From: Candidatus Zhuqueibacterota bacterium
GTDB lineage: Bacteria; Zhuqueibacterota; Zhuqueibacteria; Residuimicrobiales; Residuimicrobiaceae
Assembly (NCBI GenBank): GCA_963169875.1
Contig: CAUJEL010000038.1
Span: 1-33,926 of the forward strand
DNA: 33,926 nucleotides
Direction: 5' to 3'
Part shown: one piece after another, positions 1 to 9,999 of the stretch
Layout: each line of letters starts with the position of its first letter
How positions within the stretch are numbered: the stretch's first letter is position 1
Program-made: the position numbers and the translations under genes
The notes under the pieces: model-generated
Told to the model about the DNA's origin: nothing
Seen by the model: the letters and a program-made list of their open reading frames with translations, nothing else
The model's database searches: none

Positions 1-325
1 CGTCCTGAATGATTTGCGTCACCTCGCCGGCGACAGGGGCGCACATCGGCAAGGCCGGCCAGTCGAAATCGCTGCGGGGTTCAAAATAGTGCATCATGCT
101 GCGGCAGGATTCAAAATCATCGGAATAATCCATGACAATGGCGGAGCGGAATTTCGAGATACGAGCCATTCTGCCGGCATCGATAAAATTCACACGCACA
201 AAACGCGGCGGCGGATGACGCTCGAGGTCATACCCGGTTGGCGGCGCAGAGGGGTTTTTTTCGCCTTTGCAATAGAGAAAAACCAGGATCGCTAGAATGG
301 CAAGGAACAAACGAGATGTTTTCAT
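1..325 (-). CDS. Lipoprotein, C-terminus cut off by window edge
   Basis: An open frame runs on the minus strand from an ATG at 325 to the left edge with no stop, so only the first 108 residues are visible. A good Shine-Dalgarno (GGAGG, complement of 332-336) lies just upstream and fixes the start. The N-terminus has K and R, then a hydrophobic stretch ending in FLYC at Cys20, an atypical lipobox, followed by a Pro/Ser-rich linker. This suggests an exported lipoprotein. Near residues 60-75 there is an acidic/Cys/Met-rich stretch (YSDDFESCRSMMHYF), and the visible part ends in a CAPVAGEVTQI segment that resembles the start of the beta-barrel in M23/lysostaphin-like or biotinyl/lipoyl-like domains. 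That resemblance is weak and the fold is unproven. The plus-strand frame over the same bases is a shadow. Confidence 0.7.
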   Translation of the reverse strand, partial: MKTSRLFLAILAILVFLYCKGEKNPSAPPTGYDLERHPPPRFVRVNFIDAGRMARISKFRSAIVMDYSDDFESCRSMMHYFEPRSDFDWPALPMCAPVAGEVTQIIQD

Positions 326-533
326 CGGCCACCTCCGCTGCGAAATATATTAAAAGGAACCCCCGAAAAAGCTCGCATGGCGATCAAGTCCGGTGATCCA
401 ACCTGATCTATCCATAAACCGCAGGGCGTGCAGAGCCTGTTGAGCTGTTTTTGTCGGGATTACAGAACAAGTTTCGATTTGAATTTCATCTCAGTCCCAA
501 AAGTTATTATCGACGGTAGGTATATGTTTTTTT

Positions 534-562
534 TCTTTGGGCTTTGCGTTCTTGACGGTGAA
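534..562. repeat. Degenerate intergenic repeat (CCGCCAAGAACGCAAAG type)
   Basis: Read on the minus strand this is CACCGTCAAGAACGCAAAG followed by CCCAAAG. It belongs to a loose family of (C/A)CCGC-AGAG-CGCAGAG-like intergenic sequences that recurs in this window near 5262, 9941, 25600, 25863 and 25900. It lies just past the stop of the minus-strand gene at 572. Function unknown. Confidence 0.45.
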
Positions 563-571
563 TAATTCAGA

Positions 572-1234
572 CTAATCTGCTTTTCCGGTCTTTTGTATAA
601 GGGCTATCAGGTGATCGTAGAAGGCATCGGGCACTGCATCATATCTGTTTCCGTGGATCGAAAAATCCCGCCTCGAAGCAACCGCCGCTGCGATGTGATA
701 CAATAACCGATGGCACGTCCACGGTTGCCGCCATGACTCACGCCAGAGATTCAGCAGCATAGGGGGTGGCGTTTGTGTCTGGACGAGGGTGACAGATTCC
801 ATAAACTGCGCAAAGCGTACGGGGGGAGAGGGGGTGCGTTTTAGCCACCGGATAGCGCGTTTAGCTGTTTCAATGGCACGATTAAATTGCAGGTCGTGCG
901 ACAATATTTCAATTTTCCAGGGCCCCCGGAACGTCTCCATGGTTGAAAGCTGCAACAACCCAAAGCCCAAAGCATCAAGCGTATTGACGTATACGGTTCC
1001 ATGGGCATGCATGCGGCCTATCGCTGCATCCGGCAGAATTTGCTGCAGCTTTACAAGCGGGGCTTCCTGCGCCAGGATAACTTGGAAAGCATCGGCCCGA
1101 TGCCGTCCGCTTGCAAAATCTGCGATGGCATGATTGGCTTGGCCATAACCAAATCCCAGCACGAGCCCAGCACGAACAGAACTAACGCCTGGATTTGAAG
1201 CCCTGAAATCCCCTGTTTTTTTATAGGCCTTCAT
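572..1234 (-). CDS. Hypothetical protein, 220 residues
   Basis: I do not recognise this protein. It is the longest frame here and its composition is protein-like, unlike the overlapping plus-strand frames. There is no signal peptide or membrane segment, so it is probably cytoplasmic. Visible landmarks are an N-terminal segment SNPGVSSVRAGLVLGFGYGQ (residues 13-32), an HAHGTVYVNTLDALGFG stretch near 76-92, and a C-terminal half rich in Trp and Arg. The HAHGTVYV segment looks like a conserved core. The start is uncertain because no clear Shine-Dalgarno precedes the ATG. The gene points the same way as the truncated lipoprotein to its left, but about 250 bases separate them, so a shared operon is not evident. 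Confidence 0.6.
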   Translation of the reverse strand: MKAYKKTGDFRASNPGVSSVRAGLVLGFGYGQANHAIADFASGRHRADAFQVILAQEAPLVKLQQILPDAAIGRMHAHGTVYVNTLDALGFGLLQLSTMETFRGPWKIEILSHDLQFNRAIETAKRAIRWLKRTPSPPVRFAQFMESVTLVQTQTPPPMLLNLWRESWRQPWTCHRLLYHIAAAVASRRDFSIHGNRYDAVPDAFYDHLIALIQKTGKAD

Positions 1235-1377
1235 CTATTAAAATAACCATTATTAAGTGTACATCATTCCCGCATTCCCCAACCAGCCATTCGAGCCTTT
1301 CTCTCAACATCACGGCGGCGGCCTGCCACAGCCTCCCGCTGCGGCGGTGTTCTGGGCGTCGGGTTGCAGCAATATGC

Positions 1378-1406
1378 TTGATTTTTTAATGTCGATTGGC
1401 TATTTT
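1378..1406 (+). promoter_or_regulatory. Possible sigma70-type promoter for GH67 gene
   Basis: TTGATT (1378-1383) and TATTTT (1401-1406) are separated by 17 bases and lie about 60 bases upstream of the alpha-glucuronidase start in a locally AT-rich patch. Each hexamer matches the consensus at four of six positions. This is a pattern match only. Confidence 0.3.
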
Positions 1407-1463
1407 TAGTTACAGGCAGCGGTGTAATCTGATTTCTCTATTTATAAACAGGTTCAACCACTC

Positions 1464-3635
1464 ATGAAACGATATCGGTACCATGCCATTTTTCTATTCC
1501 TTTTAGTGATCTCACTTTGCCCCTCTTTGCACTTGATGGCAGAAGATGGATACAGACTGTGGCTGCGCTATGACAAAATCGCCGATCGCGCGCTGCTCGC
1601 AAAATATAATACATCAGTGACGGGATGGATGACCGCAGGCGATTCGCCCCTCATCGCCTCCGCCGCTCAAGAACTACAGTCCGGTTTGCATGGATTGCTC
1701 GGGGTAAAAATACCCAACGTCCACGCGGTGACAAGTCATGGCATCGTAGTGGCCGGGACGCCGGCCAGTTCCACCATCATTTCTTCCCTCAAGCTGGAAG
1801 CGCAACTGCAAGGGCTGGGCGATGCGGGCTATCTGATCCTCACAACCCGGCACAGGGGAAAAAAGATCACCGCCATAACCGCCCTCTCCGATCCGGGCGT
1901 CTTGTACGGCACCTTCCACTTTCTGCGTTTGCTGCAATCTCATCAGGATATTGCGCACCTCGCCATCAAGAGTCTGCCCAAAGTAAAAACAAGAATTTTG
2001 AACCATTGGGACAACCTCGACCGCACGGTTGAACGGGGCTACGCCGGACGTTCGCTGTGGGATTGGTCCGCCCTCCCGGACAGCATCGATCCACGCTATC
2101 GGGATTACGCGCGCGCCAATGCCTCCATCGGCATCAATGGCACGGTGCTGACCAATGTCAATGCCAATGCAAAAGTCTTGACCCGGGAGTACCTGGCCAA
2201 GGTGGCCGCGCTGGCGGAGATCTTTCGATCATACGGCATCAGAGTCTATCTAACGGCACGCTTCAGCGCGCCCGTCGAAATCGGCGGATTGCAAACCGCC
2301 GATCCCTGCGATCCACAAGTCATCACCTGGTGGAAGAACAAGGCGGATGAGATCTATGAAATGATCCCGGATTTCGGCGGTTTTCTCGTCAAAGCCAACT
2401 CCGAAGGCCAACCGGGACCGCAGAATTACCGCCGCTCCCACGCCGACGGCGCCAATCTGCTCGCCGATGCGGTGGCGCCGCATGGCGGCATTGTCATGTG
2501 GCGGGCTTTTGTCTACGACAAGGACGTCCCCGATGACCGGGCCAAACAGGCTTATAACGAATTCGTCCCCCTCGATGGCAAATTTCGCGACAACGTCATC
2601 ATTCAGGTCAAGAACGGCCCCATCGATTTTCAGCCCCGCGAGCCGTTCCATCCCCTCTTCGGCGCCATGCCCGCCACCGCGGTGATGCCGGAATTTCAGA
2701 TCACCCAGGAATATCTGGGCGCTTCGGTTCATCTCGTCTATCTCGCGCCGTTGTACGAAGAATGCCTGCGCTCGGAGACCCATTGCGCAGGATCCGGATC
2801 GACGGTGGCCAGGGTGATCGATGGCTCTGTCTATCCTCATCCCCTCAGCGCCATGGCCGGCGTTGCCAACATCGGCGACGTGCGCAACTGGACCGGCCAT
2901 CCCTTTGGCCAGGCCAACTGGTACGCCTTCGGCCGCCTCGCCTGGGACCCCGATCTCGATTCCGGCGCCATCGCCACAGAATGGATCCGCATGACCTTCA
3001 GCAACGATGCTGCCGCCCTGAATAAAATCCGCGAAATGATGTTGGCCTCGCGCGAAATCGCCGTGCAATACATGACGCCGCTGGGCTTGCATCATATCAT
3101 GTATTACGGCCACCACTACGGCCCCGGCCCCTGGGTCGACAGCGGCCGCCAGGACTGGACGTCAGTCTATTACCACCGCGCGGACAGCCTCGGCCTCGGC
3201 TTCAACCGATCCTCTTCAGGCAGTGACGCGGTAAGCCAATATCATCCTGCCACACGGGATGTTTTTGATAACCTGCAAACCTGTCCGGAGAATCTGCTGC
3301 TGTGGTTTCACCATGTGCCATGGAATTATAAGATGCGATCCGGCAAGACGCTGTGGGGTGAATTATGTCATCAGTACGATTCCGGGGTTCAATCTGTGAA
3401 TTGGCTGCAACAACAATGGCGTAGCCTGGAAGGAATGATCGACAGCGGCCGCTTTAGTCTTGTCGACGGCCTGCTTGTCAAACAGGCGCGCGATGCCCAA
3501 ATCTGGCGCGATGGCTGTCTGCTCTATTTTCAGAGCTTTTCCCGAAAAGCGTTTCCGGCAAATTTTTCTCAACCAGCGCATGATCTGGCGCATTATAAAA
3601 ATCACATTTTCAGCGACATTCCCGGGATAGAGTAG
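1464..3635 (+). CDS. GH67 alpha-glucuronidase, exported
   Basis: The 723-residue protein has the length and motif order of family GH67 alpha-glucuronidases (EC 3.2.1.139), which remove 4-O-methyl-glucuronic acid from the ends of xylo-oligosaccharides. A signal peptide is visible at residues 1-26. The family hallmark GGFLVKANSEGQPGP places the general acid at Glu314. The pair VKNGPIDFQ (Asp388) and FQITQEYLG (Glu416) has the 28-residue spacing of the two catalytic acids known in the Cellvibrio enzyme (Asp365/Glu393). No T9SS sorting domain or lipobox is present, so it is probably periplasmic. The start ATG gives a sensible signal peptide although its ribosome site is weak. It is the first of several plant-polysaccharide genes in the window (GH94, GH9, a GH-A-like protein), which supports a xylan/cellulose role. 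Confidence 0.93.
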   Translation: MKRYRYHAIFLFLLVISLCPSLHLMAEDGYRLWLRYDKIADRALLAKYNTSVTGWMTAGDSPLIASAAQELQSGLHGLLGVKIPNVHAVTSHGIVVAGTPASSTIISSLKLEAQLQGLGDAGYLILTTRHRGKKITAITALSDPGVLYGTFHFLRLLQSHQDIAHLAIKSLPKVKTRILNHWDNLDRTVERGYAGRSLWDWSALPDSIDPRYRDYARANASIGINGTVLTNVNANAKVLTREYLAKVAALAEIFRSYGIRVYLTARFSAPVEIGGLQTADPCDPQVITWWKNKADEIYEMIPDFGGFLVKANSEGQPGPQNYRRSHADGANLLADAVAPHGGIVMWRAFVYDKDVPDDRAKQAYNEFVPLDGKFRDNVIIQVKNGPIDFQPREPFHPLFGAMPATAVMPEFQITQEYLGASVHLVYLAPLYEECLRSETHCAGSGSTVARVIDGSVYPHPLSAMAGVANIGDVRNWTGHPFGQANWYAFGRLAWDPDLDSGAIATEWIRMTFSNDAAALNKIREMMLASREIAVQYMTPLGLHHIMYYGHHYGPGPWVDSGRQDWTSVYYHRADSLGLGFNRSSSGSDAVSQYHPATRDVFDNLQTCPENLLLWFHHVPWNYKMRSGKTLWGELCHQYDSGVQSVNWLQQQWRSLEGMIDSGRFSLVDGLLVKQARDAQIWRDGCLLYFQSFSRKAFPANFSQPAHDLAHYKNHIFSDIPGIE

Positions 3636-3848
3636 GTTATAGCACAGTTGATCTTCTGCAAAAGTCTTTACTTTTCTGTATATTCTTATTACTTTATATT
3701 TGGCGTTACAAAGCCAGCAGGATCGCATTCCTGCCCGCACAGAGCCAGGGGAAACCAATTGCCAGCCACACGGATCTCAGGCAGTAGCCTGCCATATCGC
3801 CTTTTGCCGAAGCGGTTTTCAATGGGATAAACACAGGTTCACTCGAAG

Positions 3849-5252
3849 ATGAATAAAAATGATCTAAAAAATTACTATGACAATTATGCCGGTCAGCGTC
3901 AACGCTGGATCAAAAAAAACTGGTATTATCATAAAAATCTGGCCAGGTATTTTTCCTTCATCATTCCGGCCAACAGCCGTGTGCTCGAGATCGGTTGTGG
4001 AACCGGAGAACTTTTGGCAGCCGTGCAACCATCCTGTGGCGTGGGGATTGATTTTTCCGAAAAAATGCTCGATATTGCCCGGGGAAAATATCCCGATTTG
4101 ATTTTCAAATACGATGATGCCGAAGCGCTGCAGATGGATGAGCCCTTCGATTATATCATCATGTCCGATCTGGTCGGTACCCTTTGGGATATTCAGGCCG
4201 CCCTGAAAAGCCTGCAACGCGTAGCACGCCCCCACAGCCGCATCGTGATTTCTTATTACAGCTATCTCTGGGAGCCGGTCTTCCGCTTCGCGGAAAAGGT
4301 GGGATTAAAATTCAAGCAGCCCCTGCAAAATTGGCTCTCGCCCGCGGATTTGGATAATCTCCTGAGACTGGAAGGCTTCGAGACGATCCGCATCGACCGC
4401 AAGCTGCTATTGCCGAGAAACATCCCGATCCTTTCTTTTCTGTTCAACCGCATCATCGCGAATCTGCCGCTCCTCCACCACCTCTGCATGATCAACATCA
4501 TCATCGCGCGTCCGTCCGTGGAACCGGAGAAAGAACACTCGGTGAGCATCGTCATTCCGGCGCGCAATGAAAGCGGCAACATCGAAAATGCCATCAAACG
4601 CATGCCCCGATTTGGCACCGGACAGGAAATCATTTTCATCGAAGGCCACTCACAGGATGACACCTACCAAAAAATGGTCGAAGTAGAGAAAAAATATCCC
4701 GCGTGGGATATCAAGCTGATGCAACAAAGCGGCAAAGGCAAGGGCAATGCGGTCTTTGAGGCCTTTGCTGCCGCCAGCGGCGATATTCTCATGATTCTTG
4801 ATGCGGACCTGACCACGCCGCCGGAAGATCTCCCCAAATTCTATGAGGCCTTGAAAAGAAACAGAGGGGAGTTCATCAACGGCTGCCGCCTGGTCTATCC
4901 CATGGAAAAAGAGGCGATGCGCTTTCTCAACCATATCGCCAACAAATTCTTCGGTCTGGTTTTTTCGTACCTTCTCGGTCAACGCCTCAAAGACACCTTG
5001 TGCGGCACCAAAGTTCTGTTTCGCAGCGATTACCAGAAAATCAAGGCGCACCGCAGTTACTTTGGTGATTTCGATCCATTTGGTGACTTTGATTTGCTAT
5101 TCGGCGCGGCAAAATTAAATTTAAAAATCGTTGAAGTGATTGTGCGCTACCGGGATCGCGACTATGGTTCGACGCAAATCAGCCGTTTCCAGCATGGGCT
5201 CCTGTTGCTGCGCATGTGCGCCTTTGCTGCAAGAAAGATTAAATTCATATGA
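3849..5252 (+). CDS. SAM methyltransferase / GT2 glycosyltransferase fusion
   Basis: This is a two-domain protein of 467 residues. Residues about 1-220 form a class I SAM-dependent methyltransferase with motif I VLEIGCGTG at 45-53, an acidic GIDFSEKML strand, and a post-motif region ending in a hydrophobic stretch. Residues about 231-467 form a family 2 glycosyltransferase with SIVIPARNESGN at 233-244, the metal-binding DAD at 318-320 (ILDADLTTP) and a GDFD..GDFDLLFGA segment near 406-420, like polyprenyl-phosphate (dolichol-P-mannose synthase type) transferases. There are no C-terminal membrane helices, so it is likely cytoplasmic or peripheral. The natural acceptor is unknown. The next gene encodes a GT-C-like membrane protein, and a lipid-linked-sugar synthase beside a GT-C enzyme is a common pairing. 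No frameshift is seen at the domain junction, so the fusion looks genuine. Confidence 0.88.
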   Translation: MNKNDLKNYYDNYAGQRQRWIKKNWYYHKNLARYFSFIIPANSRVLEIGCGTGELLAAVQPSCGVGIDFSEKMLDIARGKYPDLIFKYDDAEALQMDEPFDYIIMSDLVGTLWDIQAALKSLQRVARPHSRIVISYYSYLWEPVFRFAEKVGLKFKQPLQNWLSPADLDNLLRLEGFETIRIDRKLLLPRNIPILSFLFNRIIANLPLLHHLCMINIIIARPSVEPEKEHSVSIVIPARNESGNIENAIKRMPRFGTGQEIIFIEGHSQDDTYQKMVEVEKKYPAWDIKLMQQSGKGKGNAVFEAFAAASGDILMILDADLTTPPEDLPKFYEALKRNRGEFINGCRLVYPMEKEAMRFLNHIANKFFGLVFSYLLGQRLKDTLCGTKVLFRSDYQKIKAHRSYFGDFDPFGDFDLLFGAAKLNLKIVEVIVRYRDRDYGSTQISRFQHGLLLLRMCAFAARKIKFI

Positions 5253-5565
5253 TCTGCAGTATTCACCGCGGAAAACGCAGAGACGCGCAAAAAAAACATA
5301 AAAATAGCATCAATGGCAACTTTTATGGCTGAGATGCAATTCAAATCAAAACCTGTTCCCAAAATATAATGGAAACAACTCGGCGGTTGATGAATGCAAC
5401 AGACTCGGAGTCTGTGTCATGGATCGCTGGAAGCCACTTCTCTGCACCGCAGCGGTGAATATTTTCACCTTGAGAGTCGTGCTTACACCAAATCCGAGAC
5501 AGAATAATCAACTTTTCTCTCAAGCCGGGGACGATTCCCGCAATAATCTCAAATAAGGAAGAACA
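5253..5565. other. Intergenic gap with degenerate repeats
   Basis: There is no convincing gene in this stretch. It holds a CCGCGGAAAACGCAGAGACGC-like degenerate repeat at about 5262-5288 and a CACCGCAGCGGTGAA palindrome-like sequence near 5445-5459. No clear terminator follows the upstream gene. Confidence 0.4.
5262..5288. repeat. Degenerate CGCAGAG-type intergenic repeat
   Basis: The sequence TTCACCGCGGAAAACGCAGA and the bases after it form a degenerate member of the family also seen at about 534, 9941, 25600, 25863 and 25900. It lies just after the methyltransferase/GT2 stop codon. Confidence 0.45.
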
Positions 5566-5586
5566 GTGCCATTGTTTGGAGTAATA

Positions 5587-7158
5587 ATGAACAAACGTCT
5601 TACACGTCAACTGCCCCTGCTGCTATCCATTACGTTTTATCTGTCAGTTGGATGCCTTTTATTGCCCTATTACCGCTATCAAATCAATCCGGATGGCATC
5701 AGCTACATCAACAATGCCCTCCTGATCCTCAAGGGACACTTCATTTTGTCCGTCAATGACCATTGGAACCCGTTAATCTCCTGGCTTCTGGCCCCCTTTC
5801 TGCTGATGGGCATTAAGGCGCAACCGGCTTTCAAATTGATGAACCTGTTGATGGGCGTCCCTGTGTTTATTTTGGCAAATGTCTGGCTGCAACGTCTGAA
5901 ATTAGCGGGTTGGATTCGCTGGTTGACTCTTTTTGTTTTGGTGCCGCCGGTGCTGTGGATGGCGATGTCGGTGATCAGTCCGGACCTGTTATTGGCCGTC
6001 TGTTTGCTGCTCTATTTGACCATCCTCTACCGTCCCGGGTATTTTGATAAGGGCTCGAACGCGATCGCGCCGGGCTTTGCGGCGGGATTGGCTTATCTGG
6101 CCAAATATTATTCACTGCCGTTCATCATGGTTCATCTATTGGCGTATCATGCCCTCGAATACTATCACCGGCGTCATGAAAACGGGCGCAAAATTTTGAA
6201 AAATTATGCCCTTTCCCTGCTGATATTTACTACCATTGCCATCTCATGGATGGTCCTGCAGTCGCAAAAATACAATCAATTCGGCATGGGGCACCATGCC
6301 AATGGCTGGGCTTTCGCCTTTATCGATCCAAATCAGGAAGAATTCATTCTCGATCGCTCCGGGCTGGTGCCGCCACCCTACCCCGCGGCGACCAGCGCCT
6401 GGGATGACCCGCACTGCGTACCGGTGGTTCCCTGGTCGCCCTGGAAATCAATGCAAGACATGGTTGCTTATGCCAACATCATCCGAGGTTTTTTTTCCAT
6501 TTCGCTAGATCTATTAAATCAATTCTCACCTTTTGCCTGGGGCATTGTGTTGGTTTTCATTTTTTGGGGTTTTGGCAAATTCTCCTCCATCCCTTCCAGT
6601 AAAGAGGCGTGGAAATGGCTGTTGCCCTTTTTCATTTATATTGGCGGATATCTGCTTGTCTGGGTCGAAGAACGTTATTTGTGGTTTGTAAATCTGTTGT
6701 TGGTCATCATGCTACTGCACGTACTCGCGATCTGGTTCAAGCAGGGAAGTACGTTTGCCAAAAAGATCGTCACCGTTCTCCTGCTTGTTTCATTCTGCTA
6801 CTTTCCCATGGAGAAACTGGTCAATTATTTCGATCGCGACAAAAAATATTTCGATCTGGCCCGGCAGCTGCAAGCAGCGGAGACGCCCGGGGAGGCCAGG
6901 ATCGCCTCCAATAAAAACTGGAATGAGAGCCTCTATCTGTGCCATTACCGCGACTGGAAGTATTATGGCAGTTGTGCTATTTATGATGACCAAAACTTGA
7001 TGAAAAAAGAATTGCAGGCGAACCGGATAGATTGTTTTCTTTACTGGGGCCACGAGCCCACGGCAGCGTTTTCGTTTTTGCAGAATTATCCGGATCTGTT
7101 ATCTGGATCTATCAGAGGCATGCATCTTTACGATCTCAGAAGCATGAAGCAGGAGTGA
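5587..7158 (+). CDS. GT-C-like integral membrane glycosyltransferase
   Basis: The protein has about ten hydrophobic segments across 523 residues and ends in a soluble domain. The first loop after helix 1 carries an acidic INPDGISYINNA motif, followed by DHWNPLISWLL, which is the layout of GT-C/GT39-type (ArnT, PMT-like) transferases that use a lipid-linked sugar donor outside the inner membrane. No specific family is certain. I prefer the ATG at 5587 because GGAG sits six bases upstream and the protein then begins MNKRLTRQ before helix 1. A GTG at 5566 with AAGGAA upstream would add seven residues and is also possible. Its neighbour encodes a methyltransferase/GT2 fusion that may make the donor lipid, although the 300-base gap argues for separate transcription. 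Confidence 0.75.
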   Translation: MNKRLTRQLPLLLSITFYLSVGCLLLPYYRYQINPDGISYINNALLILKGHFILSVNDHWNPLISWLLAPFLLMGIKAQPAFKLMNLLMGVPVFILANVWLQRLKLAGWIRWLTLFVLVPPVLWMAMSVISPDLLLAVCLLLYLTILYRPGYFDKGSNAIAPGFAAGLAYLAKYYSLPFIMVHLLAYHALEYYHRRHENGRKILKNYALSLLIFTTIAISWMVLQSQKYNQFGMGHHANGWAFAFIDPNQEEFILDRSGLVPPPYPAATSAWDDPHCVPVVPWSPWKSMQDMVAYANIIRGFFSISLDLLNQFSPFAWGIVLVFIFWGFGKFSSIPSSKEAWKWLLPFFIYIGGYLLVWVEERYLWFVNLLLVIMLLHVLAIWFKQGSTFAKKIVTVLLLVSFCYFPMEKLVNYFDRDKKYFDLARQLQAAETPGEARIASNKNWNESLYLCHYRDWKYYGSCAIYDDQNLMKKELQANRIDCFLYWGHEPTAAFSFLQNYPDLLSGSIRGMHLYDLRSMKQE

Positions 7159-7354
7159 AATTGCAGCACGTGCCATGGCTCGGAAGGGTTTGCATCAGGG
7201 CATTTAATCCGGGGGCGCTACAACTGTTGTAAATGGTTTTTCTCGTCCGGTGTCAGTTGCGGAAATTCATGCAGAATACCCGCCCGGACATCAGTCACTA
7301 TCAGATGTACAATGCATAAAAACCGTCACGACCACCTCATAACAGGGAGCTGCC

Positions 7355-9802
7355 ATGAAATACGGTTATTTTGACGACAAGAATCGCGAGTATGTCATAA
7401 CCCGGCCGGACACCCCGCTGCCGTGGATCAATTATCTCGGCTGCGAAGACTACTTTGGCATCATCTCCAACACCGCCGGCGGCTATTCCTTTTATCGCGA
7501 CGCGCGCCTGCGCCGCCTCACCCGCTACCGCTACAACAACGCGCCCTTTGATTTCGGCGGACGCTATATCTATCTGCGCGAGGATGAAACCGGCCAATTC
7601 TGGTCTCCATCCTGGCAGCCGACACAAAACGAATTGCAGGATTATACCTGCCGCCATGGCATGGGCTATACCATCATCGGTTCCACCTGCAACCAGATCA
7701 AAGCCGAGACGCGTTACTTTGTCCCGCTCGGCGAAAATCTGGAAATCTGGCAACTGCAGGTCACCAACCAGCGCAAAAAAGAGGCGCAGCTTTCGGTTTT
7801 TTCAGCCATCGAGTTCTGCCTCTGGGATGCCCAGGACGATGCCAGCAATTTTCAGCGCAATTTCAGCACCGGCCAGGTGGAAATCGAAAACGGGGTGATC
7901 TATCACAAAACCGAATACCGCGAGCGCCGCGATCATTTCGCCTACTTCGCCTGCTCGCCAAAACCCGCCGGCTACGACACCCAGCGCGACGTCTTCCTCG
8001 GCCGATACCGCAGCTGGAACAATCCCGCGGCCGTGGAACGCGGCCGCTCCTTCAATTCGGTGGCCCACGGCTGGGCCCCCATCGGTTCCCATCACATCAA
8101 ACTGTCGCTCAAGCCCGGCGAGACCCGCCAGGTTATTTTTGTGCTGGGCTACCACGAAAATCCCAAAGAGTGTAAGTTTGATCCCCCAGCCTCTCAGACC
8201 ATCAACAAAAAGACGGTCAAACCGGTCATAGCTAAATATCTCAAACCCGTTGAAGTCGAAAAGGCCTTTACGGCGCTGCAAAACTACTGGGAAAAAATTC
8301 TCGGGCTCTATCAGGTGAAAACGCCCGATAAACATGCGGACCGCATGGTCAACATCTGGAACGCCTACCAGTGCATGGCCACTTTCAACATGTCGCGCTC
8401 AGCCTCTTTTTACGAGTCCGGCATCGGCCGCGGCCTCGGATTCCGCGATTCCAATCAGGATCTCCTCGGCTTTGTCCACATGGTGCCGCAACGGGCGCGG
8501 CAGCGGGTGCTGGATCTCGCCGCCACCCAGCTGCCCGGCGGCGGCGCCTACCATCAGTATCAGCCGCTCACCAAACGCGGCAACAACGACATCGGCGGCA
8601 ACTTCAACGACGATCCCCTGTGGCTCATCCTGGGGACCATCGCCTATGTGAAAGAAACGGGCGATTTTTCCATCCTCGATGAAAAAGTCCCTTATGACAA
8701 CCAACCCGGCAGCGAGACGCCCCTGTACGAACATCTGCAGCGCAGTTTGACCTACACGCTGCAGCGCATCGGGCCGCACGGACTTCCGCTCATCGGACGC
8801 GCCGACTGGAACGACTGCCTCAATCTGAACTGTTTCTCCGATACGCCGGGACAATCCTTTCAGACCACCACCAACAAGGATGGCCAGGTCGCTGAATCCG
8901 TTTTCATCGCCGGCCTCTTCGTTCTGGCCGCAAACGAGCTGGCGGAACTGGCCGAACAGCGCGGCCTGAAAACTGAAGTCAAGCAGTACCGCCAGGCCGC
9001 TGAACTCATGTCCGCGGTCGTCAAAAAACACGGCTGGGACGGACAGTGGTTCGTGCGCGCCTATGACGATTTCGGTAAAAAGGTGGGTTCCAAAGAATGC
9101 AAAGAGGGAAAAATCTTCATCGAACCGCAGGGATTCTGCGTCATGGCGGGCATCGGCATCGAGGAAGGCCTGGCGGAAAAAGCCCTGAATTCGACCCATA
9201 AACTATTGGGCACCAACCACGGCATCATGCTGCAGCAGCCGGCTTATTCAAAGTATTATCTCGAACTGGGCGAAATTTCCTCCTATCCGCCCGGATACAA
9301 GGAGAACGCCGGCATCTTTTGTCATAACAATCCCTGGGTTATGATCGCCGAGACGCGGCTGGGCCGCGGCGACCAGGCGTTCGCAACCTATATCCGCATC
9401 AATCCGTCGGCGCGCGAAAATCTGGCCGATGTGCACCGCTGCGAACCCTATGTCTATGCGCAGATGATCGCGGGTGCCGACGCGCCCACCCACGGCGAAG
9501 CCAAAAACTCCTGGCTCACCGGCACCGCCGCCTGGAATTACGTGGCCATCACCCAGCACATCCTCGGCATTCGCCCGGCGTATGATGGACTGATGGTGGC
9601 GCCGGTGATTCCGGAAGCGTGGAAAGGGTTCAGCGCCTCCCGCCTGTTCCAGGGCGTGCGCTATGACATCACGGTGAAACGCGTTGGCAAGGGGAATAGG
9701 GTTGAGCTGATTGTGGATGGAAAGGCTGTTGCAGGAAATGTCATCCCCAAACCGGGGGATGGAAGAAACCGGGTAAAGGTTATGGTCCAGTTGGGCGGCT
9801 GA
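7355..9802 (+). CDS. GH94 cellobiose phosphorylase
   Basis: The 815-residue protein matches family GH94 throughout, including the N-terminal [21 protein letters not shown] segment shared by cellobiose phosphorylases (EC 2.4.1.20). These enzymes convert cellobiose and phosphate to glucose 1-phosphate and glucose. The catalytic acid is expected at Asp487 in [11 protein letters not shown] (residues 482-492), equivalent to Asp490 of the Cellulomonas/Cellvibrio gilvus enzyme. The [18 protein letters not shown] and [19 protein letters not shown] stretches are typical of the alpha/alpha-barrel. No signal peptide is present, so it acts in the cytoplasm and saves ATP on imported cello-oligosaccharides released by enzymes such as the GH9 gene downstream. 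An AGGGAG ribosome site sits seven to eight bases before the ATG. Related GH94 activities (cellodextrin, laminaribiose, chitobiose) cannot be fully excluded, but the N-terminus favours cellobiose. Confidence 0.93.
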   Translation: MKYGYFDDKNREYVITRPDTPLPWINYLGCEDYFGIISNTAGGYSFYRDARLRRLTRYRYNNAPFDFGGRYIYLREDETGQFWSPSWQPTQNELQDYTCRHGMGYTIIGSTCNQIKAETRYFVPLGENLEIWQLQVTNQRKKEAQLSVFSAIEFCLWDAQDDASNFQRNFSTGQVEIENGVIYHKTEYRERRDHFAYFACSPKPAGYDTQRDVFLGRYRSWNNPAAVERGRSFNSVAHGWAPIGSHHIKLSLKPGETRQVIFVLGYHENPKECKFDPPASQTINKKTVKPVIAKYLKPVEVEKAFTALQNYWEKILGLYQVKTPDKHADRMVNIWNAYQCMATFNMSRSASFYESGIGRGLGFRDSNQDLLGFVHMVPQRARQRVLDLAATQLPGGGAYHQYQPLTKRGNNDIGGNFNDDPLWLILGTIAYVKETGDFSILDEKVPYDNQPGSETPLYEHLQRSLTYTLQRIGPHGLPLIGRADWNDCLNLNCFSDTPGQSFQTTTNKDGQVAESVFIAGLFVLAANELAELAEQRGLKTEVKQYRQAAELMSAVVKKHGWDGQWFVRAYDDFGKKVGSKECKEGKIFIEPQGFCVMAGIGIEEGLAEKALNSTHKLLGTNHGIMLQQPAYSKYYLELGEISSYPPGYKENAGIFCHNNPWVMIAETRLGRGDQAFATYIRINPSARENLADVHRCEPYVYAQMIAGADAPTHGEAKNSWLTGTAAWNYVAITQHILGIRPAYDGLMVAPVIPEAWKGFSASRLFQGVRYDITVKRVGKGNRVELIVDGKAVAGNVIPKPGDGRNRVKVMVQLGG

Positions 9803-9940
9803 TTTAGGGCCGGGATTCGGCAGGCGGGAATGCAAGGAAATTACAGATGGCGGGGGTAATCCACCTGGCTTTAATTTTGCATCGCGTGCGCAAAGAAACA
9901 GAGGAAAAACCAGTTTCCATACATTGGAAGAATACCTCGA

Positions 9941-9967
9941 CGATCCTCGGCGCCCTTTGCGGTTAAT
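9941..9967. repeat. Degenerate CCTTTGCGGTTAA-type intergenic repeat
   Basis: ATCCTCGGCGCCCTTTGCGG followed by TTAA resembles the common CTTGGCGNCCTTTGCGGTTAA intergenic sequence, the reverse orientation of the CGCAGAG/CACAAAG-like copies at about 534, 5262 and 25.6-25.9 kb. It lies in the leader of the HAD gene. Confidence 0.45.
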
Positions 9968-9999
9968 CGATTCGCCAAATTGAAAATATTGAACACGAC

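Noticed and set aside
14-295. Plus-strand frame of 93 residues
   Set aside because: Antisense to the truncated lipoprotein, which has a ribosome site and signal peptide; the plus frame is Arg/His-rich and has no start support.
789-1198. Two plus-strand frames across the 220-residue gene
   Set aside because: Shadows of the longer minus-strand frame, with Cys/Arg-rich composition typical of antisense reading.
7226-7240. TACAAC-T-GTTGTA palindrome after the GT-C gene, as terminator
   Set aside because: A one-base loop cannot form a hairpin properly and the T-run is offset; may be an operator by chance.
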